A DNA stretch of 64,000 nucleotides from NCBI GenBank assembly GCA_017432615.1, contig JAFRIV010000039.1, forward strand, positions 58,455 through 122,454, written 5' to 3'. The notes below the pieces were generated by a model. The model did no database searches. It had not been told where the DNA came from and saw only the letters and a list, made by a program, of their open reading frames with translations. The stretch comes from Oscillospiraceae bacterium. GTDB taxonomy: Bacteria > Bacillota > Clostridia > Oscillospirales > Oscillospiraceae. This document shows, piece by piece, positions 24,908 through 32,986 of the stretch. The translations under genes and the position numbers were made by a program. How positions within the stretch are numbered: position 1 is the stretch's first letter; each line of letters opens with the position of its first letter.

Positions 24908-27187
24908 CTATGCCAAAGCCGACAGGAAAATATCCCGCATCTGTTCTGCAACCGGGGAGATAAAGAGAGCCACATATCTGCCCTTTGCCACGGCTATGCC
25001 CTGCCTGACAACAGCGCTTTCCTCCGGCAGATAATTTGCATAGGAGTCCGCTTTCACAGTGATCCGCTCCTGCGCTCTTTCCCTCATGGCGTTTGCGGCG
25101 TTCTCGTCCTCCAGCTCCATCAGCCAGATCTCCTCTGCTTTCAGATTGTTGGCGCAGAGATAGAATCGCCCGTCACGGTATTCTTCCGGCCGCAGACCCA
25201 GATAGCCGGTAATGGTCCTTCCGTTGAGTTCCAGCATCTCGGGGCAGGAAAGTTGGCTGCAGATCGTTGCATAGATCTCATCCAGCACCGTCTTTTCCCG
25301 TACTGTTTCCGTCTCCTCCGGCATTGCCGCTGCTTCCTCCGGAGCTGTCTTCGATTCCACCGGGAGATTCGTTGTCCCGTCGTATTCTACATAATATTCC
25401 TCCGGGAAACGATAGTAGTTTTCCGGATTCAGGAGCTGCTCGTACCAGTAGGGAGCACTGGCAATCTTAAGGTGCGTGGCGTTGTTCATGTGCTCATATG
25501 CCAGTTGACCGTCCTCACCCTTAAAATACCGGTCCAGCTCGATGTAGCAGTAATCATAAGTCTCCGCATTATCCTTCAGCCAGGTGTTGAACTCATCTAC
25601 AATGTTCTGGTTAAAGGTCGTCATGTTGACCCGGATGGGCATGACAGACTGTACATAGATTGGGAGATCAGGATCCGCCTCGCGGACCATCCCCAGAAAC
25701 AACCCCATGATTTCCTCACAGCGTTCCAATTTAAAGGTCGCCAGGTCATTACAGCCGAGGCACGTAATAAGCATCCGCGGCTGCAGATCATTCAGCACTT
25801 CCGGCAGCGTGGCATAGTTCCCCTTATAGATCAGATGGCCACGCCGCAAATAGTATGTCTCGTTGTAGGTCAGTTGGGCATTGGAGGAAAACGTGGTATT
25901 GACCATTTTGCCGTTTTTTATACAGTAGTTGCTCAGAATGCCCAGCACAGAGTCTCCCAGATAATAAGCCCCGTCGAAAAATTCATCCGTCAGCTTCATC
26001 GGTGGTGCATAATAATTGGGCGGCCGGTGCGCTTCCTCCACCTTCTTCCGCAAGGGTTCCGGATCTACGGAAAGGAAAGCCAGGTTTTTGTCATGGAGGA
26101 AGTTGTCTACGCTGTACTCGATCAGGATCTCGTTGATGTTCTCCTTCAGCAGCAGCTCTGTCAGCGGCAGCCGGTAATAGCGCAGATCCACAAGGATCAC
26201 CCTGTCATACAGGTCCGCCAGGAAGCAGCCGAGGGAATTGGAAAAAGAGTCACGAATCACGAGCAGATTACGCTCCTCCTCTGTCTTGTGAGACAGATTC
26301 TCGATGCGGACCAGGGAGTGGTTGCCGTCCAGATAGACCTGATATTTGTCCTGCTCCTGCAGCCGATTCAGGTAGAAAACGCCGTCATTCACCTGTCCCG
26401 TCTCATTGGCAGATTGCAAAACGTTCCCGGAATACCACAGTTCCAGACTGTCCGGCTCTGTCAGCCACAGACCGGAAGCCGAATAGGCAGAGCCGTAAAA
26501 AGGAGCGTAACTTCTCCGGGTATACGCCTCGCGGGGTAGCCCCGGCAGACCCAGCGACTCCCGGTAGGCGCAGGCTGCCTGAAAGGCTCCCTCGCTCGTC
26601 CAGTGGTGGTCCGTGCGATAATAAAGGCGGCCGGGATCGGCATCGTCGCGGAAGATTGACAACAGGTCCACATGTCCCGTTTCAGCGCGTTCGTAGGCAT
26701 AGGAGATGATCTCCCCGTCGGGATATTCCGTCTCCCCAAGCAGAACCGCTCCGGAGGACGGCACCAGCATCAGGGTTACCGGGATCTCTGCCCCCGTCTG
26801 CATGATGTCACGCGTAAAGCTGTTGATGAAAGCCAGATTTGCATCCAGAATTTCCGGATCTTGCTCCACCGGTTTGGAGAGCAGACGCCCGTCCCTGGTG
26901 GGAAAATAATCCTTGGTTTCCTGCCTGCCCGCATACAGATCATAATAGGCGTTGACGCCGACGAAGAACTCTCTCCCGGGAAAATGATCCGCCACGAAAA
27001 CACCCAGCTTTTCCATGAATTCCCCGTCGGCCAGGCTCCGGGCGCTCAGCGTCGGCTTCTCCGCCAGGTATCGCTTTTCCCGCTCCGAAAAGGTCTCCTT
27101 TGGCTTCAGGAAAAACAGGACCGGAACCAGGAAGATCACCAGGCAGAAAAGGATCGTGATAATAGTGTTCAGCAGTTTTTTTCTCAC
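24908..27187 (-). CDS. DHHW–SGNH hydrolase–DUF4358 three-domain envelope protein
   Basis: This 759-residue protein starts with GTG at 27187 and has an N-terminal membrane anchor (about residues 8-28). Residues 35-375 form a DHHW/AlgX-N-like domain with D193-H194-H195-W196 in RTDHHWTSEGA. Residues 400-590 form an SGNH/GDSL hydrolase with block I G411-D412-S413, block III G478-C-N480-D481 and a late THL histidine (H572). Residues 655-757 match DUF4358 (GLRPEEY, AEEIWLMELEDENAANAMRER, YLPEESAVV, KGRYVALFIS). DHHW proteins partner with MBOAT acyltransferases to O-acetylate exported glycans, and the MBOAT gene lies 12 bp upstream. The fusion suggests acyl transfer plus esterase activity in one polypeptide (inference). 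Confidence 0.85.
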   Translation of the reverse strand: MRKKLLNTIITILFCLVIFLVPVLFFLKPKETFSEREKRYLAEKPTLSARSLADGEFMEKLGVFVADHFPGREFFVGVNAYYDLYAGRQETKDYFPTRDGRLLSKPVEQDPEILDANLAFINSFTRDIMQTGAEIPVTLMLVPSSGAVLLGETEYPDGEIISYAYERAETGHVDLLSIFRDDADPGRLYYRTDHHWTSEGAFQAACAYRESLGLPGLPREAYTRRSYAPFYGSAYSASGLWLTEPDSLELWYSGNVLQSANETGQVNDGVFYLNRLQEQDKYQVYLDGNHSLVRIENLSHKTEEERNLLVIRDSFSNSLGCFLADLYDRVILVDLRYYRLPLTELLLKENINEILIEYSVDNFLHDKNLAFLSVDPEPLRKKVEEAHRPPNYYAPPMKLTDEFFDGAYYLGDSVLGILSNYCIKNGKMVNTTFSSNAQLTYNETYYLRRGHLIYKGNYATLPEVLNDLQPRMLITCLGCNDLATFKLERCEEIMGLFLGMVREADPDLPIYVQSVMPIRVNMTTFNQNIVDEFNTWLKDNAETYDYCYIELDRYFKGEDGQLAYEHMNNATHLKIASAPYWYEQLLNPENYYRFPEEYYVEYDGTTNLPVESKTAPEEAAAMPEETETVREKTVLDEIYATICSQLSCPEMLELNGRTITGYLGLRPEEYRDGRFYLCANNLKAEEIWLMELEDENAANAMRERAQERITVKADSYANYLPEESAVVRQGIAVAKGRYVALFISPVAEQMRDIFLSALA

Positions 27188-27199
27188 AGTTCCCGCTTC

Positions 27200-28585
27200 C
27201 TAAAATCTGAAATAAATAAAAGGATTATAGCTCTGGCTGACCAGTGCCGATGTGCTCAGAAGAAAGAGGACCGCCAGCAGCAGGAGTTCCGGAAGATACA
27301 TGCCTTTCTCTCTCAGCATGACGAGAGCCTTTTTCGGCATCCGTCCGGCTGCCGCGCAGGCGATAAGGAAGGTGGGCAGATATGCCGCAGCAAAGCGCAG
27401 CGTCTCGGCGGGATCCGCCCGGAAGACAAACAGCCTGCCGATAAACATCTTCCACAGTCCCACATCCGTATAATAGAAGATCCCCCAGCCGAATGCCACA
27501 ATCAGCAGCGTCAGAAACCGCTGCAGCCAGACCGGCAGTCTGGCTGTAAGCTTGCCGAGGAACAGCTTCTCCAGGATCAGCAGCACCGCGTAGTACAATC
27601 CCCAGAGGATGAAATTCACGGACGCTCCGTGCCACAGGCCGGTCAGCATCCAAACGATCAGAAGATTCAGGTATTGACGTGCCCGGCCTTTTCGGTTGCC
27701 GCCCAGGGGGATGTACACATATTCCCGAAACCACGAAGAAAGAGAGATATGCCAGCGTTTCCAGAATTCCGTTATGCTCCGGGAAACGTAGGGATGGGCG
27801 AAGTTCTCCTTGAAGCGGAAACCCAGCATCCGCCCCAGCCCGATAGCCATGTCGCTGTAGCCGGAAAAATCGAAATAGATCTGCAGCGTATAGGCAGCCA
27901 TTCCCACCCAGGCCGAGACGGTCCCGGTCTCCGTCTGAAGCATCCGGTCCGCCAGGATCCCCATCTGGTTGGCGAGCAGAACTTTTTTTGCCAGGCCGTA
28001 GATAAAACGGACAACACCCTGGGCAAACTGTGCCCTCGTCTCTGTCCTCTCCCTGAGCTGATCTGCAATATCCCGATAGCGAACGATCGGCCCTGCAATC
28101 AGCTGCGGAAACAGCGCCACATATGTGCCGAAAGTCAGGGGATTGCGCTGCGGCTTGACCTGATTTCGATACACGTCGATCACATAGCTCATGCTTTGAA
28201 AAATATAGAAGGAAATGCCGATGGGCAGAACGATCTCAGGCACCGGGATGTGCTTCCCCGTCAGGCTGTTCAGGCTCTCGGTGAAGAAGCCGGCATACTT
28301 GAAATAGCCGAGGATCGCCAGATCCGCAGCAATAGCCAGGGTCAGCGCAAGCTTCCGCCCGGCCGGTCGGCTCTCTTGAGGGAAGTATGAGACCATCAGC
28401 CCTGCCATATAGTTGATTGCAATGACTTCCAGCATCAAAAAAATGTAAACAGGCTCGCCCCAGGCATAAAACATGAGGCTGAACAGCAGCAGTTCCGTAT
28501 TGCGCCAGCTCTTGGGACTCAGCTTTGTCACAAGGATGACAGCCGGCAGAAAGAAAAATAGAAAAATCAAATCCGAAAATACCAT
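27200..28585 (-). CDS. MBOAT (AlgI-like) membrane-bound O-acyltransferase
   Basis: A 461-residue, roughly 10-12-helix acyltransferase. The family catalytic histidine is in [17 protein letters not shown], and the [22 protein letters not shown] and [31 protein letters not shown]-type region is present (here [13 protein letters not shown]). It brings acyl groups across the membrane for O-acylation of extracellular polysaccharides. It is first in a two-gene operon with the DHHW-SGNH-DUF4358 protein and has a consensus promoter. The glycan target is unknown; wall or capsule polymer is likely. Confidence 0.94.
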   Translation of the reverse strand: [461 protein letters not shown]

Positions 28586-28656
28586 AGCTTCCTCCGGAAA
28601 GATCTGGGAAAAGCCGAAAAACAGCAGGAATCTCCCACCATTTCTGTGTTTTCATC

Positions 28657-28685
28657 AGTATACCCGCACTGTCAGAGGCTGTCAA
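28657..28685 (-). promoter_or_regulatory. Promoter of the MBOAT operon
   Basis: On the minus strand, TTGACA (28685-28680), a 17-bp spacer and TATACT (28662-28657). The start codon is about 70 bp further on. Confidence 0.8.
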
Positions 28686-28723
28686 CCGAAAAAATTAGCA
28701 CCGTTCCAGGCAGGAAAACAGGG

Positions 28724-28762
28724 AAGAAAAAGTACCGGCATTTCCATTTCCGGTACTTTTTC
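28724..28762 (-). terminator. Intrinsic terminator of the GLUG-ZinT gene
   Basis: A 13-bp stem (28750-28762 with 28726-28738) and, on the minus strand, a T-rich end (CTTTTTCTT). Confidence 0.88.
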
Positions 28763-28815
28763 GTGTATTTATTTATACGGTGGGGCACATTCGTTTTTCT
28801 TTTTTTGCTCTATGC

Positions 28816-30474
28816 TCAGGCTGCATCTTTCATGTTCATTTCGGCAAGATTCTCTGCACAGAACAGATCGATCACATCCTCAACCATCTGTTCATCGCGG
28901 TCTGCAGGGATGCCTGCCGCCAGCCAGTATGCATAAGGTCCGTCATTATAGAGCATCATTGCCTCAGGATCACTGCCATAGCGGAACTCGATATGGAAGG
29001 TCGTCGCCGGCGTATCCGGCAACAGGAACAGGTATTCGAACTCCCCGGCATCTTCATCTTCTGTTTTGTAGAGATAGCCGTTCATCATTCCTGCGATAGA
29101 AGCCGGTTCCACATACTGATATACATGGCTGAAGAAGATTTCCCCGTTTTCATCGATCCCGGATACAGTATTCCCGTCAAACACAAATTGTGAAACGCCG
29201 TTGATGAACAGGCAGTCAAACTGTGCTCCATCGGAACCGTCTCCGAAGGCATCGATTGCCTCCTGCCCGTAGATTGTCCCGTTGCAGGCAGCTTTCAATG
29301 CTTCTGCCACGGCCGGTGCCATTTCCTCCCCGACCACTGCGGCACAGTCTTCAAGCCAGATCTGATCGTAAGCCTCTGCTGTGATGACCGGGAAGAGTTC
29401 ATCATAGGTCCCCGTGAGATCTGTCAAAAGCTGCGCTGCCGCTTGAGCATTTTTGTCAGCTTCCGGTTCCACGCTGCTTCGGATCACATAAACCGTCGGC
29501 TGATCAAAAGGCGCGCCATAGGCAGCTGCAACATCCTCATTATAAAAGCCGCCGCCAACGAGATCATCATCCCCCGCCGCAGTAACAATGGTGACGTTTT
29601 CTGCCGTGCAGTCAGTAAACACAGTTACCGGCGTATCAAATTCCGGAATCTCGTAGCCCCCTGCATAGCCGGTGATGCTGCCGATCCAGAAGCAATCGCT
29701 GCCGACAGTCAACGTAATATTCGCTGCTTTGCAATTGGTGAATTCCTCTGCCCCGAATCCGCATCCGGAAATACCACCGATTCCGTAGCAGGAATTACCT
29801 GCCGTAACACTTCCCGTCGCCGTGCAGTCAGCCAGAGAGGTCTTTTCCAGCCCTCCTCCGACAATACCCGCATTTGCGGTGCCGTTCGGGATCAAAACAT
29901 CTGCTTCCGCATTGCAGCCGACGATCCGACTCTCCATCCCGGCCCCGACAATCCCGCCATACATGCCTTCCGCGCTGAGTTCACCGGCATAGGCCGTTAC
30001 ACTTCCGTTGATCAGGTTCACATCATAAACCGTGGAGCAGTAGGAATATCCTACTACATCTGCTACCATCACAGTACCTTCAACAGATGCATTCTCCAGG
30101 GTGAAGTTCCCGATCTTCGTTTCTGCGATACAGCTGAACAGCCCTACTGCGATCCCGTCCTTCCCCTGAACGGAGAGATTCCGGATGGTATGGCCGTTGC
30201 CGTCGAACGTTCCGGTGAAGGCTGTTTCTTTTGCCGGGATCTCCTGTTCCTCTGCACTTTCTCCGGAAGGTGCATAAGCCCCGATCGGCGTCCAAGCGAG
30301 CCCCTGCAGATCGATATCGGCATCCAGAATATAATCTCCGGCCAGATCATTGGCCACTGCCGCCAGTTCTTCAGCCGTTGTGATCCGGATCACTTCCGCA
30401 TTCTCAGCACCGGCAATTACACCCATGCTCAGCATCATAGCTACGACGCAAACAACTGTGATCAGTTTTTTCAT
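28816..30474 (-). CDS. Secreted GLUG beta-helix protein fused to a ZinT-like metal-binding domain
   Basis: A 552-residue secreted protein with a signal peptide ending near AGAENA. Residues 30-330 hold GLUG-type beta-helix repeats (TFDGNGHTIRNLSVQGKD, GGIVGAGM, NAGIVGGGLEK, YGIGGISGCG, IGSITGYAGG). The C-terminal 200 residues resemble ZinT/YodA, a lipocalin-like periplasmic zinc/cadmium-binding domain: TYDELFPV, FLFLLPD-type strand (EYLFLLPD) and TFHIEFRYGSDPEAM, comparable to HFHIFFGG-SQEAL in ZinT. The domain order is unusual; ZinT normally stands alone or is fused to a zinc-binding ABC lipoprotein. No lipobox or LPxTG is seen. A metal-box-like operator covers its transcription start region. 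Confidence 0.82.
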   Translation of the reverse strand: MKKLITVVCVVAMMLSMGVIAGAENAEVIRITTAEELAAVANDLAGDYILDADIDLQGLAWTPIGAYAPSGESAEEQEIPAKETAFTGTFDGNGHTIRNLSVQGKDGIAVGLFSCIAETKIGNFTLENASVEGTVMVADVVGYSYCSTVYDVNLINGSVTAYAGELSAEGMYGGIVGAGMESRIVGCNAEADVLIPNGTANAGIVGGGLEKTSLADCTATGSVTAGNSCYGIGGISGCGFGAEEFTNCKAANITLTVGSDCFWIGSITGYAGGYEIPEFDTPVTVFTDCTAENVTIVTAAGDDDLVGGGFYNEDVAAAYGAPFDQPTVYVIRSSVEPEADKNAQAAAQLLTDLTGTYDELFPVITAEAYDQIWLEDCAAVVGEEMAPAVAEALKAACNGTIYGQEAIDAFGDGSDGAQFDCLFINGVSQFVFDGNTVSGIDENGEIFFSHVYQYVEPASIAGMMNGYLYKTEDEDAGEFEYLFLLPDTPATTFHIEFRYGSDPEAMMLYNDGPYAYWLAAGIPADRDEQMVEDVIDLFCAENLAEMNMKDAA

Positions 30475-30501
30475 AAGCGTTCCCCTTTTTTAAAACAGAA
30501 T

Positions 30502-30521
30502 TAGTTAGTTATATCTAACTA
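30502..30521. promoter_or_regulatory. Inverted-repeat operator, probably for a metal-responsive repressor
   Basis: TAGTTAG (30502-30508) and CTAACTA (30515-30521) with a 6-nt centre. It lies just downstream of the -10 box of the ZinT-fusion promoter, so a bound protein would block initiation. The pattern recalls DtxR/IdeR-type boxes (TTAGGTTAGGCTAACCTAA class). The regulator identity is inferred. Confidence 0.6.
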
Positions 30522-30527
30522 TCAACG

Positions 30528-30556
30528 ATTCTATATCATGTGCCCGGAATTGTCAA
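30528..30556 (-). promoter_or_regulatory. Promoter of the GLUG-ZinT gene
   Basis: On the minus strand, TTGACA (30556-30551), a 17-bp spacer and TAGAAT (30533-30528). Confidence 0.78.
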
Positions 30557-30626
30557 GAAGAAGGGCCAATAAAGTCAATATCAGGATCGAGCTTGCCTTA
30601 TACAAACGAAAACAGCCATAAAAATG

Positions 30627-30655
30627 TTGTGAAGCGAAGAAAACTATGATAAAAT
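30627..30655 (+). promoter_or_regulatory. Promoter of the YiaK-like reductase gene
   Basis: TTGTGA (30627-30632), a 17-bp spacer and TAAAAT (30650-30655). Confidence 0.6.
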
Positions 30656-30690
30656 CCATCTATCATCAAACCGGTTGGGAGTAAATGACA

Positions 30691-31695
30691 ATGGCCAATA
30701 TTGCTTATGCCGATATGCTCTGTACGTTTCAGCGCATTTTGGAAAGCCGTGGGTTCTCCAAGGAAAGCGCGGCGGATGCCGCCGCTGTATTTGCCGACAA
30801 CAGTCTGGACGGTGTTTACAGCCACGGCTATATCCGTTTTCCGCGGATGGTAGAGTATCTGGACAAGGGTGTGATCGATCCGAAAACAGAAGCAACGTGT
30901 GTTGCCTCTTTCGGCGCAATGGAGCGTTGGGACGGGCATCGTGGCTTCGGCCCGCTCAATGCCCGGCAGGCAATGGACAGAGCCTGTATCCTTGCGCATC
31001 AGTACGGCATCGGCCTGGTGGCGCTTGGCAACAACAATCACTGGCTACGCGGCGGAAGCTACGGCTGGCAGGCAGCTGACAACGGCTGTATAGGGATCTG
31101 CTGGTCCAACACAATGCCCAACATGCCTGCCTGGGGCGGCAAAGACCGCAGGATTGGAAACAACCCGATCATTTTTGCCGTTCCGCAGTCCAATGGGGAG
31201 CATGTGGTGGTAGACTGTGCCCTTTCTCAGTTTTCTTACGGGAAACTGGAGGAAGCAAAGCTTGCCGGAAAAACCATGCCTCTCCCATGCGGGTATAATG
31301 ACAACGACGAACTGACAACCGATCCCGCTCCTGTCATGAACAATCTTCGTCTTGCACCTATGGGATATTGGAAAGGCAGCGGGATCTCGATTCTTCTGGA
31401 TCTCATCTCCACCATTCTTACAAATGCAAATTCTGTGGAAAAAATCGGCTCCTTTGGCGAAGAAGTCGGTTTATCCCAGATCATGATTGCCATTGATCCG
31501 GGGAAATTCAATGATTCCGGCACGACAGACGGGATCGTCCGTGCACTGATAGAAAACATCCGGTCTTCCGAACCTCTTAAAGGCGGTGCGCCCGTACGTT
31601 ATCCCGGAGAACGGGATGTCAGGGTCCGCAAAGAAAATATGGCAAACGGAATTCCCGTCATCGATGAGGTCTGGGAAAAAATACAAAGCCTGTAA
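30691..31695 (+). CDS. 2,3-diketo-L-gulonate reductase / YiaK-type malate-lactate dehydrogenase family protein
   Basis: This NAD(P)H-dependent Ldh_2-family reductase is strongly similar to E. coli YiaK (2,3-diketo-L-gulonate reductase). Shared stretches include YSHGYIRFPRM (substrate-binding His), GHRGFGPLNA, GIGLVALGNNNHWLRGGSYGWQAA, GICWSNT, AWGGKDRRIGNNPI, QFSYGKLE, APMGYWKGSGISILLD and LPGER-like PGERD. Length (334-336 residues) is that of the family. The ATG at 30691 has GGGAG 9 nt upstream; the ATG at 30685 is an alternative with only 3 nt spacing. An aldo-keto reductase follows 53 bp downstream. A role in ascorbate or uronate-derived sugar acid use is inferred; no kinase or transporter of that pathway is in the window. 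Confidence 0.92.
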   Translation: MANIAYADMLCTFQRILESRGFSKESAADAAAVFADNSLDGVYSHGYIRFPRMVEYLDKGVIDPKTEATCVASFGAMERWDGHRGFGPLNARQAMDRACILAHQYGIGLVALGNNNHWLRGGSYGWQAADNGCIGICWSNTMPNMPAWGGKDRRIGNNPIIFAVPQSNGEHVVVDCALSQFSYGKLEEAKLAGKTMPLPCGYNDNDELTTDPAPVMNNLRLAPMGYWKGSGISILLDLISTILTNANSVEKIGSFGEEVGLSQIMIAIDPGKFNDSGTTDGIVRALIENIRSSEPLKGGAPVRYPGERDVRVRKENMANGIPVIDEVWEKIQSL

Positions 31696-31748
31696 ATATC
31701 AGGATGCTTTTGACGGAACCTCCCGACAAAGAAAGGAGAAACAACAGG

Positions 31749-32870
31749 ATGAAAAAGAAACTTGGCTTCGGTCTGATGCGCCTTCCTCTTATGGATCCCG
31801 AGGATGCAGGCAGCATTAATGTTCCTCTTCTGGAGGAAATGGTGGATACGTTTCTGGAACGCGGGTTTACCTATTTTGACACCGCCTGGATGTATTGTGA
31901 CGGAAAGAGCGAGGAAGCGGTAAAAAAAGTGCTGGTCTCCCGTCATCCGAGAGACAGCTTTACTCTTACGACCAAACTTCCGGCTTATATGCTCAAAAAA
32001 GAGGAAGACAGGGAATGGCTCTTTTCCCGTCAGCTGGAGCGCACCGGCGCAGGGTTTTTTGATTATTACTGGCTGCATGATGTGAATGCCGAGACTCTGC
32101 AGACTTTTGAAAAGCTGCACTGCTTCGACTTTATTCTGGAGAAGAAAAAAGCAGGGTTGGTAAAACACGTCGGTTTTTCTTATCATGACGGTCCGGAACT
32201 TCTCGACGAGATCCTGACGCAGCACCCGGAAATGGAATATGTTCAGCTTCAGCTGAACTATCTGGATTGGGACAGTCTCGGTGTGCAGAGCCGCGCCTGT
32301 TATGATGTGGCCGCAAAGCACGGCAAGCCGGTCATTGTGATGGAGCCTGTGAAGGGCGGAACGCTGGCCAAAGTGCCAAAAGAGGTAAAGTCCCTGTTTG
32401 CTGCAGCTGATCCCGAAATGTCTGTTCCCTCCTGGGCAATCCGCTTTGCGGCAAGCCATGAAAATGTAATAATGGTCCTCAGCGGCATGAGTGATATGGC
32501 GCAGCTTCTCGACAACACCGGCTACATGGAAAATTTCACCCCGCTGACAGAAGAGGAAAACAGGATGATGTATCAGGCAGCTGGGATCCTGCGCAGTTCC
32601 ATCGCCATTCCCTGCACAGGCTGTTCTTACTGCACAGTGAACTGCCCGATGAATATTGCCATTCCCCGCTATTTTTCCCTCTATAATAACGCCATGCTGG
32701 AAGACCCCGAAAAAACCTGGTCGCCGCAGCAGGGGTATTATGAACGGCTGACGCTTCGCTTCAGCAAAGCGAGTGCCTGTCTGAAATGCGGACAGTGTGA
32801 AGCCATGTGCCCGCAGCATCTGCCGATCCGGCAGCATCTGGAAAAGGTCGCCCGGTTATTTGAAAACTGA
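31749..32870 (+). CDS. Aldo/keto reductase with C-terminal 4Fe-4S ferredoxin-like domain
   Basis: This 373-residue protein starts at 31749, preceded by AGGAG. The N-terminal aldo-keto reductase barrel has FGLMRLP, the catalytic Asp/Tyr region TYFDTAWMYCDGKSE, the Lys in TTKLPAYM and the His in YYWLHDV. The C-terminal 90 residues carry CTGCSYCTVNCPMN and CLKCGQCEAMCPQHLP, two CxxCxxC(x)nC clusters able to hold Fe-S centres. This fused type is common in anaerobes and couples NAD(P)H or ferredoxin to reduction of unknown carbonyls. It is downstream of the YiaK-like gene, probably on the same transcript. Confidence 0.92.
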   Translation: MKKKLGFGLMRLPLMDPEDAGSINVPLLEEMVDTFLERGFTYFDTAWMYCDGKSEEAVKKVLVSRHPRDSFTLTTKLPAYMLKKEEDREWLFSRQLERTGAGFFDYYWLHDVNAETLQTFEKLHCFDFILEKKKAGLVKHVGFSYHDGPELLDEILTQHPEMEYVQLQLNYLDWDSLGVQSRACYDVAAKHGKPVIVMEPVKGGTLAKVPKEVKSLFAAADPEMSVPSWAIRFAASHENVIMVLSGMSDMAQLLDNTGYMENFTPLTEEENRMMYQAAGILRSSIAIPCTGCSYCTVNCPMNIAIPRYFSLYNNAMLEDPEKTWSPQQGYYERLTLRFSKASACLKCGQCEAMCPQHLPIRQHLEKVARLFEN

Positions 32871-32943
32871 TCGGACACACTTCCCTTCTGTATTATTGCT
32901 TCTATAACCGCCAATTCTGTTCAGAATTGGCTCTGAATCTATC

Positions 32944-32986
32944 AGAGGCTGCAGCATGATCAGGGTCTGCTGCAGCCTCTGTTTTC
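32944..32986 (+). terminator. Intrinsic terminator of the reductase pair
   Basis: A 13-bp perfect stem (32944-32956 with 32968-32980) then GTTTTC. A separate perfect 9-bp palindrome without T's lies just upstream at 32911-32930. Confidence 0.85.

Noticed and set aside
24767-28390. Long plus-strand open frames (590 and 572 codons) over the DHHW and MBOAT genes
   Set aside because: Their proteins are low-complexity antisense shadows of the two real genes, and one would start inside the tRNA.
32911-32930. Perfect 9-bp palindrome CCAATTCTG-TT-CAGAATTGG
   Set aside because: No T tract follows and a proper terminator lies just downstream; it may be a stabilising hairpin, but there is no evidence of a separate function.
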